From the NCBI GenBank assembly GCA_007118145.1, contig SKSD01000026.1, positions 28,989 through 92,988 on the forward strand: a stretch of DNA of 64,000 nucleotides, in the 5' to 3' direction. Below are positions 20,990 to 29,789 of the stretch, piece after piece. Position 1 is the stretch's first letter. Each line of letters begins with the position of its first letter. The stretch comes from Halobacteriales archaeon (GTDB taxonomy: Archaea; Halobacteriota; Halobacteria; Halobacteriales; SKSH01). Under the pieces are notes generated by a model. That model had not been told where the DNA came from, ran no database searches, and worked only from the letters and a program-made list of their open reading frames with translations. The position numbers and the translations under genes are program-made.

Positions 20990-21859
20990 TTACTCTCCTG
21001 GTAGCTCGATGGCACCGAGTTGCATCAGGAGACCCATCACGTCGTTTTGAGCCCACGATTCGACGAACTGACCGTTCTCAATCAGGTGAATGTGGTGACC
21101 CTCTACCACTGCCTCCCCCGTCGCTTTGACACCCATGAACCCACCTTCGTGGGTCCCGGTGGCCCGGTCTCGCCTGACCACCATGTCGCCCTCGGCGATT
21201 AGGTCCTCGACCACGCAGTTGATATCTGGGACCGCGGATCGAAGGGCCATGACGTACTCCTTGACCTCCTCTGGACCCTGAATTGGCTCGGGAAGCGCAG
21301 AATTATACTCGATATAGTCCTCAGCGAAGAGTTCATCGATGAGGCTCAGCTTGCCCTCGCTGATTACCTCTTGGGCGTATGTACGGGCGATCTCCTTGTT
21401 CTTGGCTTCGGTCGTCGACTGGCTCCCAGGCGGTTCGATAGCGTTGATCTGCACGAAAGCACCGAATAGATCCGGAAGACCGGTCACTTCGACCAGTTCT
21501 CCGTCGTCAAACCGGTAGCTACCGAGCCACCTAACCTCGACTGAATTCCGGGTTGGTTCGACACCCATCAGTTCGCCGTCATGGGTACCACCAAACGTGC
21601 AATTTGCCATCACCGTATCTCCCTCGGCGACGACATCATGAGCTTCGAAGGACAAGTCAGGAAACCCTGCCCGGATCATCCGGAGATTGTCCTTGTATGC
21701 CTCCCGCCCCTGAACGGTCCCGATCGGTTCAGGACCGTGGAGTACAACGTCTTCAGCGATCACTTCATCGAGCTCGTCGATATTCCCGCCATCCCAGACG
21801 TCGTAGATCTGGTGTGCAGCTTGTTTATTGACTTCTTGCCTGTCTTGTGTCTGTGACAT
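20990..21859 (-). CDS. Tandem SnoaL-like (ester cyclase) two-domain protein
   Basis: Two repeats of a SnoaL-like pattern (VVAEGDTVMANCTFGGTHDGELMGVEPTRN and LIAEGDMVVRRDRATGTHEGGFMGVKATGE); ATG at 21859. Confidence 0.85.
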   Translation of the reverse strand: MSQTQDRQEVNKQAAHQIYDVWDGGNIDELDEVIAEDVVLHGPEPIGTVQGREAYKDNLRMIRAGFPDLSFEAHDVVAEGDTVMANCTFGGTHDGELMGVEPTRNSVEVRWLGSYRFDDGELVEVTGLPDLFGAFVQINAIEPPGSQSTTEAKNKEIARTYAQEVISEGKLSLIDELFAEDYIEYNSALPEPIQGPEEVKEYVMALRSAVPDINCVVEDLIAEGDMVVRRDRATGTHEGGFMGVKATGEAVVEGHHIHLIENGQFVESWAQNDVMGLLMQLGAIELPGE

Positions 21860-22169
21860 GTGTAGGTTCTTTGAAGGTTTCAGGATCGACCGGATAACCA
21901 AGCGTTCGCTCGTCTATCGCGGACTTGATCGGGGTCAGTTGGTACCTTGCCCCTCATTGTCAATCCTCAACCACTGTTCGACGGATCACGGGATAAGTGT
22001 TATTTGAATGATATTTCAATCAACATTCCAATAGAACGAATGTTCAATAAGAATTGCTAGATGTTTCGTGCTTACGGATGACCGCATATCGTTTAAATGG
22101 AGCCCAATGGGGTACTTGATCGTATTGTCGGGTGGTGGGGTTTTTGAACTATGCTACGGAATAACATGT

Positions 22170-23132
22170 ATGGACGAATCGCTTCAGAAAGACACAAGCA
22201 AACCGGATACGGCAGCCACGAACGAGGCCTTCAAACTATTATCCGACGAAACCCGCCTCGAATTATTGGAGGCACTCTGGAAAGGTGACGATCCGATGGA
22301 CTCGTCTCCGATGCGGTTCGTCGATCTTCGAGAGCAGGTGACCGCCAACGACCCCGGTCAAATCCACTACCACCTCGATAAACTCACGGCACACTTCGTC
22401 CGGCACTCCGAGGAGGGCTATTCCCTCAGGGAATCGGGCAAACGGATCGTCCGTATGCTCCTCTCCGGTATCGCCCTTGAGCACCCAGAGATCGAACCGG
22501 TCGAGATAGATGTCACATGTCCTTATTGTGGCAGCCAGACGCTGTTCAGCTATCGGGATGGATGGCGCTACCTCGAATGTACCGACTGCGAGGTGCGGTG
22601 TGTCCCGAGTTTTCCCCCTGGCGTCATCAGCATGAGCGAGTTCCCTCCGTCTGGACTTCGTGACCGGACCCCGAATGAGATTGGCCACGCTGACTGGATC
22701 TGGGCTGCTCACCGCCGTGCATCGGTTATCGATGGAGTCTGTCCGGAGTGTGCGGGTGACATGCCAATCACCTCGACCTATATTTGTGATGATCACCAGC
22801 CCGATTGGGAAGCGTACCAGTTCTGTGCACATTGCGAGTCAATTTTCTGGATACTCGTGACTCACGTCTGTGAGCAATGTGAGTACAGATGGTCGATGCC
22901 CGTGTCGAATTATCTTACGAGGGAACCTGCGGTAGCTGCATTTTATTACGATCATGGGATTGAGTTCGACTTTTCGACACCGGAACAGTTCGGTCTCCTC
23001 CTTGATGTCAAAAAAGAGCTCCTCTCGGAGGATCCTCTTCGTATCCGAATGACGGTCCACCAAGACGATGAGGAACTCAAGCTCACGTATGATGACCAGC
23101 TGAATGTCGTTTCCACTGAGCGAATCGGGTGA
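22170..23132 (+). CDS. ArsR-like winged-HTH plus multi-zinc-ribbon protein (paralog 2)
   Basis: ATG at 22170; AFKLLSDETRLELLEALWKG...FVDLREQV...IHYHLDKL; CPYC/CTDC/CPEC/CAHC/CEQC. Confidence 0.85.
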   Translation: MDESLQKDTSKPDTAATNEAFKLLSDETRLELLEALWKGDDPMDSSPMRFVDLREQVTANDPGQIHYHLDKLTAHFVRHSEEGYSLRESGKRIVRMLLSGIALEHPEIEPVEIDVTCPYCGSQTLFSYRDGWRYLECTDCEVRCVPSFPPGVISMSEFPPSGLRDRTPNEIGHADWIWAAHRRASVIDGVCPECAGDMPITSTYICDDHQPDWEAYQFCAHCESIFWILVTHVCEQCEYRWSMPVSNYLTREPAVAAFYYDHGIEFDFSTPEQFGLLLDVKKELLSEDPLRIRMTVHQDDEELKLTYDDQLNVVSTERIG

Positions 23133-23344
23133 GGATTATCTTGACCCCAGACACCGTATCTGTATAGCCCGAACCGGACAGCCAGTAAGTAAGTCGTCAT
23201 AATAACGGAACAGCCCAGGTGAGAGCCTCGTCTTGCAAGCCAGCCACGGTGTTAGTCGATTGCAGGTTCGGTGCAACTGACAGGGGAGAACAGCTCAAGA
23301 TTGCTGATGTTGTATCGTCGACGTTGTGTTTGTGGCGACGCGAT

Positions 23345-23887
23345 TCAGTCTCGCCAGATCGTGTGCATGGCCACGGCATGAACGAGGATATCCTCCGGAT
23401 CAGGGATGTCGTCCTCGTCGATCATACCCTCGGTGTCCAGTTCATACTCGACACGACCGACAGCGTTCGCATCTCGGAAGATCACGTGGATTTCGGTACC
23501 ACCTGCTACGATGGCCGCCTCGACTCCAATCTTCGGCTCCTTATCCTGAACTCCTGATCGCACCGCAGTACGGCTCTCTCGGATGCGTGATTCGAACGTC
23601 TCCTTTGCTTCGTCGATACCAGTCAGCACCCAAGCGCACGCCACCAGGGATACTTGCCCTGTATCATCTGATTTAAAAAATCCCTGACACAGGTCCCGAT
23701 CGATCTCGCGCTCTTGCCATTCCCCGCCAAGATGTTCAGCACTTGGTAAGAGATCTACGGGCGATTTCTCAATGGGTTGATCATCGTCTCCCACGCTCTT
23801 CAACGGCTGGCGATCCTCGCGATCGTCACCCAGACATCCTGCGACCCCTACTCCAGCGATGGTCGTCAGGAGGCTACGACGATTCAT
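23345..23887 (-). CDS. Hypothetical lipoprotein
   Basis: ATG at 23887: MNRRSLLTTIAGVGVAGCLGD (RR signal plus lipobox). Confidence 0.65.
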   Translation of the reverse strand: MNRRSLLTTIAGVGVAGCLGDDREDRQPLKSVGDDDQPIEKSPVDLLPSAEHLGGEWQEREIDRDLCQGFFKSDDTGQVSLVACAWVLTGIDEAKETFESRIRESRTAVRSGVQDKEPKIGVEAAIVAGGTEIHVIFRDANAVGRVEYELDTEGMIDEDDIPDPEDILVHAVAMHTIWRD

Positions 23888-24390
23888 GTCAGATGATTTT
23901 ATTCGATGCGGTAAGAAATTTGGGTCACCCTCACTCCAAGGGAGCACAACCGAATCATCATCTCTCACGTGCAACTGGAGGTATTGCCGCCCGTATCGTT
24001 TCCCGCCAGCACACGACTAGTGTGATCTGACGCTGCTTGGCTAGAAGGCATACATTCCATGACTAACAACAATTGTGACAGATTGGAAGTCACCGAGGTC
24101 ATGCTCGCGTTCCCTGTGGGAATGCGTGTTGTTTGGGTGGCGTACTTGTCAGTTACAGGCTAACTACATGTGAACTCTTTCCGGTTCGAAACCAATGACT
24201 ATCCGGTGTAGAGTTCCTCGTTCGAATTGATGAGTCGACAATCTTCGTCTCAGATATTGGTCTGAGGGGACGTGAAAGATGTAGGTCGCGCTAGTTGTAG
24301 AGATTCCTCGTCGCTACCTTGTTATTTATCTCAGAGCATTCTGTGAGAAAGCCATAAACAATTGTGCCGTCCTTGCGCTATCCATGGCAA

Positions 24391-24876
24391 TCAAGGGTCG
24401 ATGATATCGAGGATATACCCTGTCAATCCCCCCGCTAAGCCACTGCTAAGAGCGACTGCGACTAAGCCGACGAACTCAGCCACGACATTCACTTCCCACA
24501 TTGGCCCACTTACATCGACAGGATCCGGTTCGAGAAGCATCATCAATACAAGGAGAACGAATAGCAACACAAAACTCCCTGCCAAAGCCGAAAGACTTCC
24601 AAATACAGCTGGTCTTTCGGCATCAGCAAAATGGAACGTCGCCCCCAAACCAACAGCGACAACCGGGGCCAGTATTGCCACCCTTTGTGTCGTTTGTCTC
24701 AGCGCTGAGAAAATATCCCTTGCTGCTGCATCAGTGATGTGTATAAACGCGGACTCAACGGCAAAATAGGTGAACAATAACGCCATTGAAAATAACCCAA
24801 TACCTACGATGCCGAATACAGTAACCCCTAAGATTGCAGCGTTCAGTGGAGTTCGACCGGTATCTGGAGCATCCAT
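24391..24876 (-). CDS. Hypothetical membrane protein
   Basis: 161 aa with ~4 hydrophobic helices. Confidence 0.6.
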   Translation of the reverse strand: MDAPDTGRTPLNAAILGVTVFGIVGIGLFSMALLFTYFAVESAFIHITDAAARDIFSALRQTTQRVAILAPVVAVGLGATFHFADAERPAVFGSLSALAGSFVLLFVLLVLMMLLEPDPVDVSGPMWEVNVVAEFVGLVAVALSSGLAGGLTGYILDIIDP

Positions 24877-24965
24877 ACGCGTAATGATTGGTACGATTAA
24901 TTATAACTGATGGCTGACGCAGGCAATATGCACGGTGCTAATGGAAGATTTACTCGATCTTTCAC

Positions 24966-25353
24966 GAAAATTCGAGGCGAAAGTCTTGCGCTTCAGCGTG
25001 GGGATAATGCCGATGACCTCAGCACGCTCCAGGGTTTTATGGAGGAGGCCGACACAACCAGACGGTAGCCACATTCTGATGAACACTGGAGTTGACTTGG
25101 GATCTTCATCGACAAAAGGCAACCCTGCGTCGGATGGCTACTCGTTCATCGTCGTCGAGTTAGGTCGATGACACGGCCTCGTGAGGTGTAAGTGGATAAC
25201 CAACCACCCCAAGCCTCAAACGAGGCCCGACGCACGACTCACGAACCACAGCCGAACCCCGACGCGGTTTCGGTCAGGGTGTCTCCGAGGAGGCACGAGC
25301 GACGTGCTGTCGAACGGAGGAATCCTCGCCGTTTACAGCGGGGAGGATGTCAA
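24966..25353 (+). mobile_element. Non-autonomous IS200/IS605-derived element, copy 1 (388 bp), TnpA/TnpB-less, omegaRNA-like right end
   Basis: Preceded by TCAC; left end gaaaattcgaggcgaaagtc... matches the left end upstream of TnpA at 63680; right end cctcgccgtttacagcggggaggatgTCAA; clearly similar over full length to 29127-29511. Confidence 0.75.
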
Positions 25354-25599
25354 ACCTGTTACATGGTTTGCATTCCACTGCTCTAACTGGTGACTCCTAA
25401 CGGAGTATCATCGTGCCGGAGGTACCATCGGGGTGAGATATCGAATAGGGTGACCTCGTCAGTATTGGCTGTAGTCGTTTGATCAAGATATTCTACCTCC
25501 GTGGAATCTGATAGCTCAAGTCATACGGAGAGGCGTTGTGCGGTTGATGAGATGATTAAGTAACCTATTCCTTTGGCGATAGCTTTAGAAAATGGGCCC

Positions 25600-26403
25600 A
25601 TGACGACGTTCGAGACCACGCCCCCAGCCGACCCGGCACGCTCGGAGTACCGACGTCTTCGGAGCTGGAACCTCATCATGGCGGGATTGCATGCCATCCA
25701 GGGGGTCTTGATGCTCGTCCTGGCTGATGCCATTCCCTGGCCGATCAGGCTGACACGCTATGACTTCGACCCAGTGGCTGAGGTAATCGAGCCAATCACT
25801 GTGGATTGGATCGAGGTCGAGTTGGCATTGCTGGTCGCATCGTTCCTGTTTCTTTCTGCCATCGCCCACCTGCTCGTCGGCACACTGCTTTACCGACGGT
25901 ACGTGTTTCATCTGTCGCGGGAAATCAACCCGTACCGATGGTACGAATACGCGCTCAGCGCTTCGGTGATGATCGTCGTCATCGCGATGCTTGCCGGTAT
26001 TTGGGATCTTGGGACATTAGTTGCGCTGTTTACCCTCGTGGCTGTCATGAACCTCATGGGACTGGTGATGGAACGGCAGAATCAGACAACGGCATCGATT
26101 GACTGGACCGCATACAACATCGGTGTCATCGCCGGTGCGGTCCCGTGGGTCGTCATAGGCATTTCGTTGGTCGGGTCGGTCACTGCAAGCGGTGGTGATG
26201 TCCCAGACTTTGTCATCTACATATTCGTCTCGATATTCATCTTCTTCAACCTCTTTGCCGTGAACATGATCTTGCAGTACCGCGAGACGTGGCGGTGGGA
26301 ATCGTACTTATTCGGCGAGCGGATGTACATCCTGCTCAGTCTCGTCGCCAAGTCAGCACTCGCCTGGCAGGTCTATTTCGGGACATTGACCTCTCCAATT
26401 TGA
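25600..26403 (+). CDS. Heliorhodopsin
   Basis: Heliorhodopsin hallmarks: RRLRSWNLIMAGLHAIQGVLMLVLA, RWYEYALSASVMIVVIAMLAGIWDL (counterion Glu116, codon 25945-25947), GVIAGAVPWVVIGI, FFNLFAVNMILQYRE, GERMYILLSLVAKSALAWQVYFGTL (retinal Schiff-base Lys251, codon 26350-26352). ATG at 25600 preferred over TTG at 25573. Confidence 0.95.
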   Translation: MTTFETTPPADPARSEYRRLRSWNLIMAGLHAIQGVLMLVLADAIPWPIRLTRYDFDPVAEVIEPITVDWIEVELALLVASFLFLSAIAHLLVGTLLYRRYVFHLSREINPYRWYEYALSASVMIVVIAMLAGIWDLGTLVALFTLVAVMNLMGLVMERQNQTTASIDWTAYNIGVIAGAVPWVVIGISLVGSVTASGGDVPDFVIYIFVSIFIFFNLFAVNMILQYRETWRWESYLFGERMYILLSLVAKSALAWQVYFGTLTSPI

Positions 26404-26775
26404 GGCGATCGGTCGCGTTCTCCTACCGATTTTCGCAGCGAATCTTGATGGACATATTGTAAGAGGGATGTTTATCTGACCTTACTCACGACTACCAGCT
26501 GGTCACGATGTAAGGCGTTTACTTCCGATCAGTTTTCACTTGACAACTACCCATTATGTTCCCATTTCCGGGAACAGGATGGTCATACTCTCATCCAATC
26601 TTCCTCCGCCACCTCCACCGCAATTTTATTTCATCGCATAAACGGTGGCCTTCACTGGTCGTTATAACGGAGAAGGTAGGGGTCACCTTGCGATTCGATC
26701 CCGCCTCAATATGGTGCCCCGCTCGGTTGAGCAAGGGGATGATTGGAACGGTGAACCCATGAGGGTGGCTGAAAG

Positions 26776-27360
26776 TTAGTCAATCGTCGGGTTGGTCGGG
26801 TGGAAGACCCCCTTGGGATTGTTGCGGTGTACCCAGACGTGGATTGCTGTCACTCCTGCCGGAGGGACGAATTCCCACCCCTCCTCCTCTGTGGTTCGCA
26901 GCTTCCGGCTTGACGACTCATCGGCGAAATAGTCATCTGGTCCATCATCGCCCACATAGGCGAATTCAACGCCCCCGATGCGCATCTCTCCCATGCGGTC
27001 CTCATCTAACGGGTCTCCAGGTGAAGGATTGTAATCACCCGTGGTGAAGTACACGAGAATCGGTGGGTTCTCGAGTCCGTCCACCGGTCCACTCCCTCGT
27101 TCGGGTGCGATAAGGTCGCCACGAACGAGGTGAAACCCCATTCCCGAGACGTACCCCAGGACCGGCGCGTAGCCATCGTCTAATGCGACAGTGACGTCTC
27201 GATAGCGTTGGGTACCGGTACGGATCGTGTTGAGCTGCCGGACGAACCCGTCTGAACCCGGTTGAGCGAGTGCTACGTTCGAACCTGCACCAACCGCGAG
27301 TCCACCTGCCAGTAGCCTGAGGGCGGTTCGCCTGCCCACTGGGTTGGACTCAGAGTGCAT
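26776..27360 (-). CDS. Tat-secreted hypothetical protein
   Basis: MHSESNPVGRRTALRLLAGGLAVGAGSNVALAQ Tat-type signal with ALAQ cleavage; start ATG at 27360 overlaps the upstream DUF4242 gene. Confidence 0.72.
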   Translation of the reverse strand: MHSESNPVGRRTALRLLAGGLAVGAGSNVALAQPGSDGFVRQLNTIRTGTQRYRDVTVALDDGYAPVLGYVSGMGFHLVRGDLIAPERGSGPVDGLENPPILVYFTTGDYNPSPGDPLDEDRMGEMRIGGVEFAYVGDDGPDDYFADESSSRKLRTTEEEGWEFVPPAGVTAIHVWVHRNNPKGVFHPTNPTID

Positions 27361-27604
27361 CGCCATCCACCACCCGGTAGATCTCGTCAGTGGTAAGCCC
27401 GTGTGCCTCGTCGTGGACGCTCGTACCTGCCTCCTTGCTCGGCGCCTCAAAGAGGCAAAAGATCGTCCCGGTTTCGTCGTCGACCCAGTACTTCTTGTAG
27501 TCGACATCATAGCGAGCCTGGACCTCCAGGTCCCGTTCGTGTGCCTCGCGAACCTCGTCCAAGGTTGCGTCCACGTGTCTGTGAACGTCCATGTACAATG
27601 GCAT
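27350..27604 (-). CDS. DUF4242 (nickel-binding-like) domain protein
   Basis: MPLYMDVHRHVDATLDEVREAHERDLEVQARYDVDYKKYWVDDETGTIFCLFEAPSKEAGTSVHDEAHGL is characteristic of DUF4242. Confidence 0.82.
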   Translation of the reverse strand: MPLYMDVHRHVDATLDEVREAHERDLEVQARYDVDYKKYWVDDETGTIFCLFEAPSKEAGTSVHDEAHGLTTDEIYRVVDGDAL

Positions 27605-28057
27605 GGTTATCGACCACCCCTTTGGATCGACTGCTGGGAGACGACCCGTAGATCGGTCGGACTAATTCGACGAGTTACCCCTTCGATAGTGTTCACGTGC
27701 GGTGCGTCAGTTCTGGCCTGTAGTATGGTGATGCTTTGGAACATCATTCCGATAGTACGCGACCGTGGATGGATATATGTTAGTAGCATGATATTACTAT
27801 TAACAACGATACAGCATCTTAGTACTCTAAATTCACCAACAGCACCCAAGTGCAGTAATTTATCTGATATACTGATTAACAGGCAAATCCGTGTATGATT
27901 TGATCACCTGAGATCTCCGCAAATTGCTGTGTTCCAAAATTCATCCTATTGGCCTTCACGCAGCGGTCGAGCCACCACGGTGATGTCATCCTTAAAGGAC
28001 AATCTCACCGATAGATGTTACCTATACGTTTATACTAAATCCTTGTTAATTGATAGC

Positions 28058-29071
28058 ATGGCCGGAGCGCGTCAAAACGGATCCCCGATAAGTCACGTTG
28101 CGGAGGGGATCGACGAGGGAATTACAGAGTTGTTCCTGCAACTCGGCAACGAGACGCGACTGGCGATCTTGCTGGCATTGGCAAACGAAAGCGCACCGAT
28201 CACACGAGAGACCTACGATCCCTCCGGACTGAGTGCCGTACCCTTCTCCGAACTTCGTGAACTGGTGGGGATACGTGATCCGGGGAATTTCAACTACCAT
28301 CTCAGGGAACTGGAGGGAACGTTCATCCGGAAAGGTGAGGATGGATACGAACTGTTACCTGCCGGGAACCGGATCGTCGCGACCGTCGTCTCGATCGCCG
28401 GCACCGAGGAGGTGACACTCGAACCGACGGAAATCGACCTCGCCTGTCCGCAGTGTGGCGCACCAACGCTCGTCACCTACCAGCGCGGACGGATGTATCA
28501 TCTTTGTACCGAGTGTGATGGGAACATCGTCGTGGGGGACCGCCACCCGCCCCGAATCCTTTCCGGGATCGTCCTTGACAGATCCGTCCTCCGCGATCGT
28601 TCGCCTGAGGATCTCTTGTTGGTACAATATGGCTGGAAATTCTACTCGTTCGCCCTCGCGATGCAGGGTATTTGCATCATGTGTTCCGGGCAGATGGAGG
28701 GCACGATCAATGTGTGTGACGACCACGAACCATCACCAAGAGGACCATGTGGGTCGTGTGGTTTTACTTACGAGGCGGCAGGGCACTTCTCATGCTCGGT
28801 ATGCAATCACTCGATGCTATGGGGGGTGATCCCGTTGAGTTCGATCCATCCCGCTGGGATCGGTTTCTGCTGGGAAGCCGATATCGAACTGGACTTTGGA
28901 AGCGGCTCACTTGACACACTAAGGCGGTTATACGATCTCTATAACGACTCGACTGTCTCGATTCAATCATACGATCCACCGAGCGTGAGCGTAACCCTTC
29001 GAAATAACGATGACGAACTGACAATATCATTCGATGAGGACCTGACCGCCGTTCATGTTACGACAACGTAG
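28058..29071 (+). CDS. ArsR-like winged-HTH plus multi-zinc-ribbon protein (paralog 3)
   Basis: ATG at 28058; LFLQLGNETRLAILLALANE...FSELRELVGI...FNYHLREL; CPQC/CTEC/CIMC/CGSC/CSVC. Confidence 0.85.
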   Translation: MAGARQNGSPISHVAEGIDEGITELFLQLGNETRLAILLALANESAPITRETYDPSGLSAVPFSELRELVGIRDPGNFNYHLRELEGTFIRKGEDGYELLPAGNRIVATVVSIAGTEEVTLEPTEIDLACPQCGAPTLVTYQRGRMYHLCTECDGNIVVGDRHPPRILSGIVLDRSVLRDRSPEDLLLVQYGWKFYSFALAMQGICIMCSGQMEGTINVCDDHEPSPRGPCGSCGFTYEAAGHFSCSVCNHSMLWGVIPLSSIHPAGIGFCWEADIELDFGSGSLDTLRRLYDLYNDSTVSIQSYDPPSVSVTLRNNDDELTISFDEDLTAVHVTTT

Positions 29072-29126
29072 CTATGTTTCAAGCTCGCTGTGTTATCTTC
29101 AAGAGTTCACGGGAATTTTAGGTTAC

Positions 29127-29511
29127 GAAACTTAAAGGTGAAAGCCTCCAGCTTTGGCACGGGGATGAAGTCGACTACCTCAGCACGCTCTAGGGCTTTT
29201 AGGAGGAGGCCGACACAACCTGACGGTAGCCACAGTTCGACGAATAGTGGAGTTGGCTTGGGGTCTTCATCGACAAAAGGCAACCGTGTCGGATGGCTAC
29301 TCGTCCATCGCCGTCGAGTAAGGTCGATGGCACGGCCCGTGGGGTGCAAGCTAATAGCCAAACACACCATGCCACTTCGGTGGCACGAAGTTCCGCCCAC
29401 GAACCACAGCCGAACCCCGCCGCGGTTTCGGTCAGGGTGCCTCTAGGGAGGCACGAGTGGCGTGCTGTCCCGCGGAGGGATCCTCGCAGTTTACGGCGGG
29501 AAGGGCACCAA
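29127..29511 (+). mobile_element. Non-autonomous IS200/IS605-derived element, copy 2 (385 bp)
   Basis: Preceded by TTAC (29123-29126); shares long blocks with copy 1 (cctcagcacgctc, gaggaggccgacacaacc, gacggtagccaca, tcttcatcgacaaaaggcaacc, ctcacgaaccacagccgaacccc-like, cgcggtttcggtcagggtg); right end tcctcgcagtttacggcgggaagggcaCCAA. Confidence 0.75.
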
Positions 29512-29647
29512 AGTGATATGTAGGGTTCATTGGGATTCCTGACAGCCGAGGCGCCGTTGGCGAAAATCGTCAATCGATTCCATGATACATCAGACTGATA
29601 GGCAGCCATCCTGGTGGCTCAACATAAAACATCAATAAAATGTCACG

Positions 29648-29721
29648 AGCCTAGGCCGGGATTCGAACCCGGGCTCTCGTCCTTACCAAGGACGCGCTTT
29701 ACCAGGCTAAGCCACCTAGGC
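29648..29721 (-). tRNA. tRNA-Thr(GGT)
   Basis: Reverse complement GCCTAGGTGGCTTAGCCTGGTAAAGCGCGTCCTTGGTAAGGACGAGAGCCCGGGTTCGAATCCCGGCCTAGGCT folds as a cloverleaf; anticodon loop TTGGTAA. Confidence 0.95.
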
Positions 29722-29789
29722 GCAGTGAGAACCTTGCTTGCTGTTGGGTTTAGCGATTTCGATGCTCGCTCGCCTCAGTCAGCAGGCGG

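Noticed and set aside
24901-25171. ORFs on both strands (24901..25122 -, 24935..25171 +) and their counterparts at 29090..29446
   Set aside because: They lie inside the non-coding IS605-derived repeats; similarity between copies reflects DNA repeat identity and the frames are disrupted by indels.
29648-29721. attL/attR duplication of the tRNA-Thr 3' end as proof of integration
   Set aside because: Scanned the island by eye for the 3' end (cctaggccgggattcgaacccgg); only ~10-bp partial matches inside genes (for example near 17670) were seen, so no att duplication is claimed.
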